DNA of 39,228 nucleotides from Symbiodinium natans. Its lineage: Eukaryota > Sar > Dinophyceae > Suessiales > Symbiodiniaceae. Under the pieces are notes generated by a model, which did not search any database, was not told the origin of the DNA, and saw only the letters and a program-made list of their open reading frames with translations. Shown here in pieces: positions 10,199-20,749 of the stretch. The stretch covers positions 1-39,228 of the forward strand of contig CAJNDS010001044.1 in assembly GCA_905221605.1 (NCBI GenBank), in the 5' to 3' direction. The translations under genes were made by a program, and so were the position numbers. Numbering within the stretch: the stretch's first letter is position 1; each line of letters starts with the position of its first letter.

Positions 10199-10597
10199 TC
10201 ATGAGCTCTGCAGCTCAACACTTCCGGAAGGAAATCCTCGCCTCTGGATGTGCTGTGCGCTTTTAATGGGAGAGATGCACAGGACCCATATAGCACTCAT
10301 CAACATGGGAGCTCTGAATTCCCTGACCCCGAACCTTGAGCGGGCCTCGTTCGTGTAGTACGGCTCTCTGGGGTAAAGCTTCACGGCGCGGATGCAACAA
10401 AGGCCTCCATTGCAACCCTCTGGCGCCTCCCCACCCTGGCCTCCACCATACGCATAGTTGCTGTAACTGTAGCCGTAGCTGTAGTCGTAGCTGCCAGAAC
10501 CACCATAGCCGTAGCTACTGCCGCCATAGCTTCCGTAGCTACTGCCGCCATAGCTGCCGTAGCTACTGCCATCGCCCAGGCCCCTCTGCCAGGGCAT
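10199..10597 (-). CDS. SYG-rich low-complexity protein or exon
   Basis: Starting at the ATG at 10597 (MPWQRGLGDGSS), the minus strand encodes a Ser/Tyr/Gly tract of about 50 residues (GSYGGSSYGSYGG ... YGYSYSNYAYGGG). It is followed by a conventional segment with a Cys pair (EGCNGGLCCIRAVKLYPREP). The low-complexity tract comes from a 24-bp DNA repeat (CCGTAGCTACTGCCGCCATAG). SYG/GY-rich segments are typical of RNA-binding or condensate-forming proteins, but no RNA-recognition motif is visible. The end at 10199 may lie beyond the true last exon base. It has no homologous neighbour. It could be a small complete gene or one exon. Confidence 0.4.
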   Translation of the reverse strand: MPWQRGLGDGSSYGSYGGSSYGSYGGSSYGYGGSGSYDYSYGYSYSNYAYGGGQGGEAPEGCNGGLCCIRAVKLYPREPYYTNEARSRFGVREFRAPMLMSAIWVLCISPIKSAQHIQRRGFPSGSVELQSS

Positions 10598-10699
10598 TTT
10601 GAAGGTGTCGAGAAAGCATCTCCTCAAGGGTGTTCTGCCCAGGCTACGGCTACGGTTGGCTGTGATGCAATGATGCCCGAAACGCAGTAACAAGTAGTC

Positions 10700-11490
10700 G
10701 ATGTCGTCGTGGTAGTGTTAGCAGTGGTATTGAAATCGTAGATAGTCATGCAACTACAACTCGCACGATCAGATTCAATTCGTGACCGTCTTTACGAAGC
10801 CAGGACCCGCCCCAGCGGTCACAACACATTAGCTTTACGCGACCCTGTGCGCACTCGTCGCCAGTGTTGAGTAAATATGGGATGATACAATGATACATGT
10901 TTGTGGCGCTTTATGGCCACTTGCAGTGAGCACGACTACTGACTACGCCATGTTTAAGTCGTCTCAGCCGTACCAAGCATCCCATAGGTGCCAGAGACCC
11001 GAGTGAAAGGAGCGTCGCATGTAGCAGGCACCACAAGCGCCGCAACCTTAGGGCGACTCATGCCCCGAAGCTCAAGTTCTTAGGATTTCAGTTCCTGAAA
11101 CTAGGGAGCTTGGAAGAGTTGCGGCGCGCGTCCCCAGAACGCTGCAGAATCAAGGGGGTAGTAGCACATTCATCTGTTTGGTGTTAACAAGGATTGAGTG
11201 CTAGTGGCTTGCAACTTTGTCTGGATCCTATATGCACCATGCTTTTAACAGTCTGGTGTTCGAGGCACGTTGTATTTCTGCGCATCATGAATCATGAATG
11301 GCATCATGAACGAAACAAGGCCCACTGCAATCCCTTAAACTCAAAGCCAGAGTCCACGCACGCCACATCTAAACCGGTGCGGAAGCACGAACAATCCCAC
11401 AGGTTTAGCGCCTCTGCAACGCAATGTGCGGCATTCGGTCAAACCCAACATCAGACACGATTTCTGCCCGGCTTGGGGTACAAAGGGAGA
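10700..11490. other. No gene recognised
   Basis: Mixed-composition sequence downstream of the CAP gene on the minus strand. A plus-strand frame starting at 11194 that overlaps the CAP gene is its antisense shadow. A CAG acceptor near 11423 could pair with the GTGAGT at the end of the last CAP exon, but joining them creates an immediate stop, so it adds nothing to the protein. Confidence 0.4.
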
Positions 11491-11499
11491 CGGCTGCAC

Positions 11500-12865
11500 T
11501 CACCACGAGCTATTCAGTTCATTGATCACGTCGCCAATTTCAATCACAATCTTTACATCATTGCCCTGCCGGTCAACAGTAACTTTGCCCTTCTCTTTAA
11601 AGGCCTTGTGGACGTCTTCAAGGTAATCCTTGAAGGGGCACCCTCTGAGAGCTGCTTCCATCTCAATTGTCATGGACGTTGCTGTGACCGCCGACTTGGA
11701 GCACTCTGCCGTGGCATCGAAACTGGCGTCCACCACCTCCGCCTTCAATTTGCTCTCAACGACCTCAACCGCCATGAGCTTGGCCCACATATCGGCTTTG
11801 GGATCGGGAATGTTTTCCTTGTAGTACCCTTCATTGGTGATGTTGCCACCTTGGGAGGACAAAAAGGGTCGAAATATAGGGGGGCCTTAGTCATTACAGT
11901 TTTTTTTAGAGCTCTGGGGTATATGATCTAGTAGGAACTCTAAGGACGAATGCTGGTCGATACCTTGTCGTATCCTTCATTGGTAGTGCTGAGCCACCTG
12001 GGAAGTAGTTGGCCACCATGAAGCAACCATCCTTAGATTTTGCCATGCCGACCTTGGTGGTGCCCTTCCACACCTTACTTGCGCAGTTCTCATGGCAATA
12101 CAAAGGTTCAGGGTTGAGGGTTGAGGGTTTCGGGTTTAGGTGATATGGCCGAGAGGGGCTCAGAACAAGCAGATTGTTGTAAGACCCCTCCTAGCTCCTT
12201 CAGACCCCCCTCCAAGCCTTCCTACACCTCCTGAACTCATGACGTGCGTGGTTCACCCCCCGACAGCCGAGGCGGCGCGCACAAGCGTTTACAGCGCTTA
12301 CAACTGTAGTACCAAAAGAAGTTAAAGGTTTCTTAATCGACTACTAAGGCACCACCTGTGTGAAGTGATGCACACCAGGTTTGGGACCAGGGCTTTTGAA
12401 ATCATACCCAGGATCCTTGATCTCATTGTACCACGCCTGCACCGCATTGCACACAGGATCAGGCTCAGAACAGCCATAGGTGTTCTGTCCATGGAAGCCA
12501 GATGGACCCTGCTGGTTCCCATGAGAGATCTTTCCATTCGCCTGGCATGTCTCTGCCTGCAGCAAGGCGAACTCATAGCACTCGTGGCTCCACTCCAATG
12601 CTGGTACACCATGGTTCGCCCTGAACTTGTTGTGGCAGTCAAGACATTCCTTGATCCAATCTGCTGGTGCTTCTGGGAGCCCGGGGCTTTCGACACCTAC
12701 GCCGGCGCCATCTGCAACAGCTCCATACTGGTCAATCCCGTCAACTGCCGCAGCTGCGATTCTCATCCTGTCGGCGGCCGGCACACCCTTGAAGGCAGCC
12801 TTCAACTCATCATCGGAGAAGCTTTGGGCCGTTTCGGCCAAGGTCGCGCTTGCACCTGTGCCCAT
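11500..12865 (-). CDS. CAP-superfamily (GAPR-1-like) protein, three exons
   Basis: Exons: 12865-12353, 12073-11998 and 11849-11500. Both introns are GT-AG, and the splice phases (0 and 1) join the CAP motifs exactly: HFTQV|VWKGTTKVG and NYFPG|GNITNEGYYKENI. These correspond to the conserved CAP segments HFT.xVW and YFPxGNxxNEGxxxEN of GAPR-1/GLIPR2, a family of lipid-raft, Golgi-associated CAP proteins. Upstream the domain shows CHNKFRANHGVPALEWS and GQNTYGCSEPDPVC. The N-terminus MGTGASAT has Gly2 and Ser6, a good N-myristoylation signal like that of GAPR-1, and there is no signal peptide, so a membrane-attached cytosolic protein is likely. A leader of ~70 residues (FSDDELKAAFKGVPAADRM) and a ~100-residue C-terminal extension (ending INELNSSW) lie outside the CAP core. 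A CTCTGTGCAG acceptor-like site lies ~26 bases 5' of the ATG, as expected for spliced-leader addition. Confidence 0.82.
11850..11997 (-). repeat. CAP intron 2 whose 5' end copies the next exon
   Basis: On the minus strand the intron begins GTGGCTCAGCACTACCAATG and continues AAGGATACGACAAGG. The following exon begins GTGGCAACATCACCAATG and continues AAGGGTACTACAAGG. About 33-35 bases plus ~7 bases upstream (TTCCCAG versus TCCCAAG) form a direct repeat bounding a 148-bp intron. Both copies contain the AG|GTGGC junction. Confidence 0.8.
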
Positions 12866-12899
12866 GTGGCGAGGGACAAAGAAGGCTGCACAGAGAAGT

Positions 12900-13490
12900 C
12901 GTGATCTGCCAGCCCCAGTGGCTGCAGCCTGTTGTTCTGTAGCACAGAGGGCCTACCGTATCTTCAGACCCCGTGTGGCTTACTATTGCAAACTTCGTAG
13001 GGCTCGACACCCGAAGCTTGATCGCCTCTAAAATGTGAAGATAAACTTCAGGAAATCTCTTTGCCCCCGCTCCAGCAAACCAAACATCACCAAATCCTGC
13101 CCTGAGAAGAACAATTCAGGCCCACACCTTTTTGCACACGAGTCGGATCTGAAACCCTAAGCTGGGAAGCCACCTTGCGACCCTTAACTCTAACATCCCC
13201 ATCTAGGGAATCTAGGGGTTATACAGCCATATTGGACAATGTTGCAGCCGCTGCTGCAAGTGAACACTGGAGGGTTAGTTTACCTAGGCCCACCCAACCA
13301 CTCTCGACTTTATGTGATTCCCTGCTGCATGAAGGCTCGATTATGGGTAGCTTCGACCTGGGCCCTGATAGGCGTAAGCTACAACGCCTAGGGCTAATCA
13401 ATTTAATCTAGGGGCCTCGGGATGGAGGAGTTGGAATTCTGTTGGGCCCTTAAACAGCTGCCTGAACCCTACACCGAAAAAAAACCCCAA
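12900..13490. other. No gene recognised between CAP gene and plus-strand exons
   Basis: This is the 5' side of the CAP gene (upstream on its strand) and the presumed 5' side of the plus-strand exons, so it may hold promoters for both. I see no motif I can name. Short telomere-like words (GAAACCCTAAGC at 13152) occur. Confidence 0.35.
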
Positions 13491-13505
13491 GGGCGAAAGC
13501 GCAAG

Positions 13506-13761
13506 GCAACATCGAAGCTGCCATTGACGGGCTCTTCGAGCCCGCCAGAAGATCAATGGAAGTTGTGTTCCCGGTCCTCCCAAGCCTCTGCCCCAGTAAC
13601 ATTGCTGCGCGGTGAGTTTGCCCTGAACCCTGAATCCTAAACCCCCTAAACGACAGCATCCCACTGTTCCAACTAGGAGCTTGACGGCGAGATTGGTCCA
13701 TGATGGCAAGATGAAATACCCTGAAGACTCATTCCATCCAAGCAACGCCCAGTACCCGCAG
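13506..13761 (+). CDS. Two exons of an unidentified plus-strand gene
   Basis: Exon 13506-13611 reads GNIEAAIDGLFEPARRSMEV, then VFPVLPSLCPSNIAAR. It ends at a canonical CG|GTGAGT donor in phase 2. A 65-bp intron (13612-13676, with a telomere-like ACCCTGAATCCTAAACCCCC) ends in AACTAG. Exon 13677-13761 restores the phase and reads SLTARLVHDGKMKYPEDSFH, then PSNAQYPQ, ending at CAG|GC, a GC donor like those elsewhere in the window. The first exon starts after an AAG acceptor at 13503-13505. I do not recognise the family; the peptide is globular-looking with no membrane segment. Flanking exons are uncertain (see the two candidate exons downstream). Confidence 0.5.
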
Positions 13762-13764
13762 GCA

Positions 13765-14745
13765 CCACATCGAGCAGGAGATTTCTTCCGACGTGACGTG
13801 AACGCATGCGCTATGCCACCTACCTCTGATCCAAGCGCTCTTCGGCGAAAGCAAGCAGACTCTGCGACACCCCGTGTGAAGCACTGCTAAACATAAATGT
13901 GTAAACATACCACTGCAACTTGCGCGAAAAGGGGGGGGGAGGTGTTGACAAGGACAAAATCAGTACCGCAATAGCGCAGACACTTCCTTCCCTCTTGTTG
14001 CTTCGAGGCACACTTTCCTCAGGTGTTCGGGCTTTGAGGTACGTTTTCCTCCGGCATTTCGCCACGTGTGTCGGGACCTAATGCCGAATATGGGCCAAGA
14101 ACAAAGGGCTCTGGTGCAGATGCTGTAGGCTACACCAATTGGGGCTTACAGCTTCTGCAAAGTAAAGGAACTGTGGACACTGACAATAAGATCAGGGACC
14201 CAGCGGGGCTTCAAGAAAAGAGGCACATGCGCACATGCGGAACCACGTCACCTAAGACTTATAGCTCCGGAACTCGGAACCTGGCCGGGCTACACATGCA
14301 GATTGAGGCCTTTGCAGCAAGATCCGCCAGGCTAGATCCATGGGGATCTTTTGTAACGTTCTGTCCTCTGTCTAGGGCCCTGATGGTTGTATATCCTAAA
14401 AAATAAACGTACCAAAGGACCCATCATCTCGAACAACATCCGCGGAGGGCTTTGGTTTGCGCTGCGTCTGCTTCTAAACCTTTCTTCTTGTCGGGTGTTT
14501 CCTTCAGCGCCAAACTGGAAGGGAAGAACAGCAATCATTTAAAGGCATCTAATACCAGGGCTAAATGTGGTCATCGCGATGTCGGGCAGCCTGTTTGCAC
14601 GCACACAGGTTCAAGCGTGTTGACACGTGCTTGCGCGGTAGCCGATCCTGCAAGACGTGCTGACTTGTGGATTAGAATTCGTTCCGCTGCGACCAGCATC
14701 GACCAGCCAATGCAAAGGAGCTGCGTGCATCGTTCAGGCAAATTT
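13765..14745. other. Probable intronic/intergenic sequence, no exon assigned
   Basis: If the plus-strand exons at 13.5-13.8 kb and 14.75-16.9 kb belong to one gene, this is intron plus unrecognised exons. A plus frame at 14068-14406 is open but has no supporting splice phase. A poly-G run sits at 13931-13939. Confidence 0.3.
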
Positions 14746-14750
14746 GCTCC

Positions 14751-14945
14751 ATGTTGACAGTCATGAAGCTTCCTCGTGTCGTTCAGCGAGATGTTCAACA
14801 TCCATGGCCAACAGGAACGTGCAGACAGGAGAACAGCAAGGGCCCGACAGCCTTGAAAGTTCTAGAAGGCGCCCCCGCCGCTACACCGACATCAAGACTG
14901 TACGACGCGATGCAGCGCCAGTCTGTGTCACATTGTTCCAGACCT
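14751..14945 (+). CDS. Candidate internal exon, unidentified
   Basis: The plus frame reads VMKLPRVVQRDVQHPWP, then TALKVLEGAPAATPTSRLYD and AMQRQSVSHCSRP. Amino-acid make-up and codon use resemble the exons at 13.5-13.8 kb, and a TTGACAG acceptor-like site precedes it. No domain is recognised. It could belong to the same plus-strand gene. The alternative frames here are more stop-rich or Arg/Pro-biased. Exact ends are unknown. Confidence 0.3.
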
Positions 14946-14949
14946 AGGA

Positions 14950-16590
14950 CGTCGTCCTGGCTCGGGTTTTGGGTGTTCAATGGGGTTACCAGGTGTTTTT
15001 GTTAAAGGCTATTTAAAGCATGTAGGTAACGATTCAAAACAATCATGTTAAAACAAAACAATCGGCCTAATGGGCAGGGAGCGTGGAGGACTTGTGCGTT
15101 CGACGCAACTGCTGGCCGTTGCCGCCCTCAAGGCGAAGGTCAAGGGCGAACGAGGAAGGAAGACCAGGGCCAGGGCCTAGGATGGTTTCCGAGATTCTAA
15201 ATGCGAGAGCCATTGAGATTGTTTATTTTAACCCGATTAAATTTTCATCGACGTTAAAAGGCTTGAAATCCTCCAAAAAAAACCGAGGCCGACTATTTTT
15301 CAACCTGATTAAATAGTTTTTCGCTTTTTAAAAGCTTAAAATCCTTTTAAAGAATGGCTTGGGGCCTAAGACGAGCACAGCACCAAATAAACCCTAAAGG
15401 CGCTACATACCAAGCTATATAGCTGCACCAGGAATGGAAACGCGCCTGCTTCGAAACACCATCGAGGAATCACAAAAGTGGAGCAAGAAACCGTGCCATG
15501 GCAAACTATCCTATGTTGCAGGAGATCTCGTTGCTCCAGCTTCTGTCTCACCCTCGTGCACGGGCATGGCGCCGCAAATACTTCAAGCATCAACGCTGAT
15601 GAGCCCAAGTACTCACAAGTTGCGGCTGGCTTAAAGGTTCTCGGTTTTGTTCAGTTTTGTGCAGAGTATGCTTAGAGTATGCTCCCAACTTGACAAGCGT
15701 TTGCATCTCACCTGCATCCCTCGCATCTTCGCCGGGCGGCAAGAGACCTTGCAGTGCTTACCGCGCATAGGTTCCAGGCCTAAGGTTTCAACGAGGTCGT
15801 TGCATCTCTGCATAGAAAGCAGCACGGGCATGAACCGCGAGGTCGAGAACAATGGGTTTCAACACTCCCAGATTGAAAAGAGCGTGCAACCTCTTTCGAC
15901 TTTTGAATCTGCAGTCTCACAGCAAATCCGAGCAAGGCCCCTGACATCGGAATTAAGTCTCACAACTCGTCAACGGTTCAAAAATATCGATAATCAGCGA
16001 TTGAAACTTATTGATATGCTAGAGGCATATACAGAGCTGCACAGCCTCTTCTCACTGAAGTCGCTGGCCTTTCCACGGCGGACATGACATTGGATCTGGG
16101 CCATCAAGTAGTAGGATCCCCTGAAAATAAAGACCCTCAATGAAGAATTTCGAGAACCCAACCATGTGGCTTCTCTGCGCATCCCTATCTGGAAAGGCAG
16201 CACCAAAGCAGGCTTTTGAAATGTAGAGTATACGAGTTGATCATGGATCTCAGTGGCTCAGGGGCCCGTCTTGCGCCAACACTGGCGTATGACCCTCAAC
16301 ATCCCTCAGCCCTAACTATAAACCTTAAACCCATGCATTCCATACCCAGCCTAGGGAGTCTCCGGCGCGCCTTGGTTCAGTGAGCTCGAGCGAACCAAAA
16401 TTAAAAAGAAACCCGCAACTTGGGATCTCCAAGTGCCAATTGGTGGTTTCCGAATTTGGGGGTTACCGTGTTGGGGTCCATAATATTCGGTGTCCCTTAT
16501 TTTTAGTAACTTAGTAAACCATGTACTTTCACTGTCTTGGCGTATGCCACCATATTTCACCAAGAGGCCCTGAGCGCCTAAGGAAGCCGT
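14950..16590. other. Unresolved stretch with scattered exon-like frames
   Basis: Two plus-strand bits look exon-like: 15505-15603 (MANYPMLQEISLLQLLSHPR then ARAWRRKYFKHQR) and 15713-15775 (HPSHLRRAARDLAVLTAHRF). I could not link them by splice phase. 15225-15350 has A/T-rich near-repeats (GATTAAATTTT / GATTAAATAGTTTT, TTTTAAAAG). The rest shows nothing I can name. Confidence 0.3.
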
Positions 16591-16599
16591 CTCGAAACT

Positions 16600-16932
16600 T
16601 TGAAAAAAACCCGCTTGTTTCTGCCACCCAAATCTTGCAAAGGCGCTGCGGCTCCCGATGCTGTGGCCAGCCCATGCGCGCAGTGCGAGGATTTCAGCAT
16701 ATCTGTTGCAGGGAAGACCGCACATCATTCTCTTGAGAGAGGGCCTTCTGTCTGGCAAGGGACCAATCAGGAAATGGACCCCTGTCAAGAAATGGGTTGC
16801 TGGCAACTAGCCCACAACTGTGCCCTCAATGCCCTGAACCCTGGCACCGCTTCTGGTGCCTTGCGCAACTGCATGGACCAACTCAGTGAGAAAGAGGACT
16901 TCAAGGGCTTGTTCCGACGGGCAGAGGACTAA
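16600..16932 (+). CDS. Candidate terminal exon, unidentified
   Basis: An open plus frame ends in TAA at 16930-16932. It reads ...QEMGCWQLAHNCALNALNPG then TASGALRNCMDQLSEKEDFK and GLFRRAED. The last ~50 residues have balanced composition with spaced Cys residues and are the most protein-like reading of this DNA on either strand. The part before 16740 is less certain and may be intron. It could be the 3' end of the plus-strand gene starting near 13.5 kb. No family recognised. Confidence 0.35.
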   Translation: MKKTRLFLPPKSCKGAAAPDAVASPCAQCEDFSISVAGKTAHHSLERGPSVWQGTNQEMDPCQEMGCWQLAHNCALNALNPGTASGALRNCMDQLSEKEDFKGLFRRAED

Positions 16933-17161
16933 ACACGCGGGATGGGGGTGTTGGGTTTGAATTTGAATGTGGTGCTTTGGTTTACAGGGCTCAGGATACT
17001 CTGAGAGGATCGTGACGTTCCAACCTCATGCACTGCTCATAGGCAGCCATAAGCCGCGAAGCCCCCAATTACCTTACCGGAATGACCCTCAGTGAATTGA
17101 ACCCTGAACCCTACAAGCTATCCCAACCGCCGGCTCTTCCGCCCCTTTACCCTGACGTGTG

Positions 17162-20100
17162 TCAGTCGCGTATTAGTGTATCCATACAGACTCCAGGGTC
17201 GCAGAGAAGGTGAAACCCTGAGTCGTTCCTTCCCTCGAAGATCTCTGCAGGAAGCTGCATAAGATTGTTCGAGCTCAGGTCCAACGTCTGCAGGGCTTTG
17301 AGGTTCTGGAAAATGTGCGCAGGAAGCTGCACGAGAATGTTCGAGCTCAGGTCCAATGTCTTCAGTTCCCGGAGGTTGTGGAAAATGTCCGCAGGGAGCT
17401 GCATGAGCTTGTTCGAGCTCAGGTCCAGTGTCTGCAGGGCATGGAGGTTCTGGAGAATCTCCGCCGGAAGCTGCGCAAAATCGTTCGAGGCCAGCTTCAG
17501 CGCGAGCAGGGCCGTGATGCCTTTGAAGATTTCTGCGGGAAGCTGCGCAAGATGGTTGTGCCTTAGGTCCAAGCTCTGCAGGGCTATGAGCCCCGGAAGA
17601 TCTCTGCTGGAAGCCTCAGACCAAGACTGAGCGGATTGAGGCTTGTCAGCTCCAAAATCTGCAGCCCTGTCAGCCCACTGAAGATCTCTACAGGAAGCTC
17701 CGAAAGACGGTTCACCTTGAGATTCAGCATCTGCAGGGCCGCGAGCCCCTTGAAGATGGATGCAGGAAGCTGCGCAAGAAGGTTCACTTTGAGATCCAGC
17801 ATCTGCAGGGCTGTGAGCCCCTGGAAGATCTTTGCTGGAAGTTTCGTAAGGCGATTGAATCCCAGATCCAATGTCTCTAGGGAGGTGAGCCGATTGAAGA
17901 TCCTCTCGGGAAGCTGTGCAAGTTTGTTGTGGCTTAGATCCAAGGTCTTCAGGGCCCGGACCTCCCGGAAGATCTCTGCTGGAAGCTCCACCAAACCATT
18001 ATATTCCAGAACCAATGTCTCTAGGGCCGTGAGCCCCTGGAAGATCTCAGCTGGAAGCTGAGCAAGATGCACACTTCCCAGCTCCAAGGTCTGCAGGGCC
18101 GTGAGCCCCTGGAAGATCTCTGCAGGGAGCTCCCCCAACCTGTTCCCTGAAAGCTGCAACGTCCGCAGCTCCGTGAGGTTGTGGAAGATCCCTAGTGGCA
18201 GAACCGATAGCTGGTTCTCTCGAAAATCCAAGGTTTGCAGCATTGGGTTCTTGGAAAGGGTCTTTGGCAGCACCTTCAACAAATTCTGACTCACATCCAA
18301 CACTGCCAAGCCTGGGCAGTGTGCAAAGAATCCTTCCGGGAAGGATTGTAGCCGGTTCCCTTTCACCTCAAGACTGTGAAATCTTTCCTCCCGCATTCCT
18401 CCCAGGAGCAGCTTTTGCAGCTTCGGTACCGGCTCCAAGAGTTTTTCCGGCAGCTGCACCTCACACGACGACTTCAAGAAACGGAAGAAGAAGACGAAGA
18501 GAAGAAGGTTCAAACTTCATGAAGCTTTTCAACATAAGTTCCTACAAAACAGAAGCAAACTTTCCCTCCCCCAAATACCCCAACAAAACTGAAAAAAGGA
18601 GTTCAAATTCTGGCTGAGGCAGCCAAGCGGTTTCCGCTCATGGACAGCAGCCTCAAGCTTTTGAGGCCCTTCAAGGACTCCGGATGGAGGATCTCCAGGT
18701 TCGTGTTGCCAAGGTCCAGCACCTTCCGTGCAGAAAAGAACACACCGAGGCTATCCGTGTTAACCTAAAGAGGGGGGTAGGAACGCCCAGTGGTCACATT
18801 GCACCAGCTTCACCTGAGCCTTCAGGTAGCATGTACAGAACGAAGCTTAAGAGCACTTCCCAGAGAGCTGAGCCTGCAAAGAAGAAAGCTGCAAGAACAA
18901 ACCAGAAGAAAGGCTGCCCAAGGGATTGCGGGAAAGGGCGAGGACCCTGAGATCCTTGGGAAGGCAGTCCGGGGCAATGTCTGCAATGCTATGGTTGCTG
19001 AGGCTCAACTGGCTGTAGCGCAGGATGCTGGGGAGCTCGCAGCTCACCAAACGCAAACCGTTCAAGACTCTCTGGGCACGTGCAAGGGAAGCATCCGAAA
19101 TCGGCCGGCCGCCTCTGTGGGTATGACACCCCGAGCCAAACCCAGGCAAGCAGCAGAACTGCAAGGGTTGAATAGCAACCTGCGGCCAATGCCCGCTTCG
19201 ACAGTGTCTTTCCATGCCAAGTTGGGTCCTTGGCCCAGTCCACTCCATCGAGGTCTCCGGCGTCTCTGGCGTTCCGCTCCAACGCCCTGCACACTGCCAA
19301 GACGTGGGCCAAGGATGCGTGCACGGCAAAGAAACCAAGGGCATCGGATGGGAAGGCAAAAGCTTGTGTGAGTTGGTTGGAGATCCGTAAGTCCTCGTCC
19401 CCGAAATTGCCGAAAATGGCCTCATCTGAGGAGAGTGCTGGAAGAGCGGTGAGGACGATATAGAGGTAGGTCAAGGTGTACCCAAGATCCAAGAACGCAT
19501 CCATGGATGCGGCTGCAAATCTTGCGATGCTGTTTGGGAAAAGGAGGAGAACGCACGGGTACAGTGCATTGACAAGCAGGAGCATCAAGAAGCACCAAAA
19601 TCCCATCTCTAGCTGAAAGACGAACTCCGACTTCAAGAAAAGGGCCAAGGACACCATGGCACTCAGCAGCTTCAACTTGCCGGTAGCCTGCACGCAAACT
19701 GTCAGCAGCTGCAAGGCGGCCACCTTCCACGTGTAGTAGCTGCCGCGGAGGCCGAAGAAGCGCTCGTAGACGGCCTGCGTGGGCTTCTTTCGTGGGGCCA
19801 CTGTCCGCCGCAAGTCGTGCGCCAGCAACCCGACCAATGTCACGTAGGGCAAGGCATACAGGCCTCCACGCCACCACAGCCACAAGCCTTCCTCCTCTTC
19901 CAGCTCCAGGCTGGCGTGATGCAGGGCTGGCCCATAGCGCATGAAGTACTGGGCCGCCAGGTAGCTCGAGGCCAGCAGCGACCCCACTCGGAGGGCCGCC
20001 ACCGCCGCGGCCAAAGGGTCACATCGCACACCCGCACAGAGCGCACTGGCTTTCCCGGCAACGCTGGCCGTCTCGGTTGCTGCGCGTCCCGCATGTTGAA

Positions 20101-20362
20101 GGTGTGGCAGGAGGCCCAGCGCCTCTGCCCAGCGGTGCACCTCGTCCAGGTTTTGCTGCAGGCGCCACAGCGGCGCCAGGTGCAGTCGCACCGTGGCCGC
20201 GCCTGCGGTGCCCGCGTGGCCCACGCAGAGCCGCACCGATGCCTCGCGTGGGCCGCTCAGAGCTGCGAAGCCGTCCTGGACAGCCAAGGCCCTGGGCTTC
20301 AGCAGCTCCCAAACGACGCAGATCTGCTGCAGAGTCGCACACCTCACCTCGCAGTAGAGCAC
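17162..20362 (-). CDS. Multi-span membrane protein fused to leucine-rich repeats, two frameshifts
   Basis: Exon A (20362-18874) encodes about six to seven hydrophobic spans (for example YTWKVAALQLLTVCVQ, FWCFLMLLLVNALYPCVLLL, YLYIVLTALPAL, STLAVLLLAWVWLGV), then a Cys cluster (CFPCTCPESL) and the first LRRs (LPKDLRVLALSRNPLGSL). Exon B (18722-18624, 99 bp) adds VLDLGNTNLEILHPESL ... LLSMSGNRL. Exon C (18459-17162) adds about 15 repeats of 24 residues (AQLPAEIFQGLTALQTLEL). Joins are phase 0: LSSLQ|VLDL and GNRL|VQLPEKL, both with GC donors (AG|GCTCAG, TTG|GCTGCC). Two one-base frameshifts interrupt it: near 19047-19051 (one extra G in TTTGGTGAGC) and near 17600 (one base missing in CCGGGGCTC compared with sister repeats CCAGGGGCTC). 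The family resembles membrane-LRR proteins I associate with Symbiodinium; function unknown, perhaps recognition or adhesion. The 5' end is not an ATG (GAG|GTGAGG acceptor near 20349), so upstream exons are missing. Gene or recent pseudogene. Confidence 0.75.
17225..18350 (-). repeat. 72-bp tandem repeat coding for LRRs
   Basis: About 15 units of 69-72 bp encode the LRR array. The most conserved stretch on the plus strand is GAAGATCTCTGCAGGAAGCT and CCTGCAGAGC-like words. The copies between 17250 and 17500 are closest to one another, suggesting local expansion. One unit (17600-17660) is irregular in length (LTSLNPLSLGLRLPAEIF) and adjoins the second frameshift. Confidence 0.75.
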
Positions 20363-20691
20363 GCCTCACAAACGGATGCCGAGTTGTGCAGCATGGGCTA
20401 TGCTGGGTGATGCTGGGTGCGGGTGATCGCATGACATGATGAACATGATGATGAAAAAATGATGAAATAGGTTTGAAAGCCCCCCTCTGTTTTGGGGTGG
20501 CTCCTATGCAGCATCCAGATGGGAACAAGCTGTTTACATGGCTCCACAGAAGCAGCGCCCCGATCCTTCTCCGCCCTGAAGCTGCGCCAATCCCAGTGGC
20601 TGCAGCTTTGCCGTCACTTGGGGATCGCCCAGCAGCCGAGCGATTGGGAGGCAAACGTCTCTCCTGGGAACTCGGGAACCCGAAGCCATCG

Positions 20692-20749
20692 AAACATCCC
20701 GAAGTAGGGTTTATAGGGTTTATAGGGTTTAGGGCGCTTCGGGATGTTT
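20692..20749. repeat. Foldback: 13-bp inverted repeat around telomere-like units
   Basis: AAACATCCCGAAG at 20692-20704 is the exact reverse complement of CTTCGGGATGTTT at 20737-20749. The 32-base loop is made of TAGGGTTTATAGGGTTTA-type telomere-like sequence. Confidence 0.7.

Noticed and set aside
11194-11931. 245-residue plus-strand frame
   Set aside because: Antisense to the last CAP exon, whose minus-strand reading has conserved family motifs.
20019-20654. 211-residue minus-strand Arg/Ala-rich frame
   Set aside because: Overlaps the membrane-LRR exon in another frame, with GC-biased composition; a shadow of that gene.
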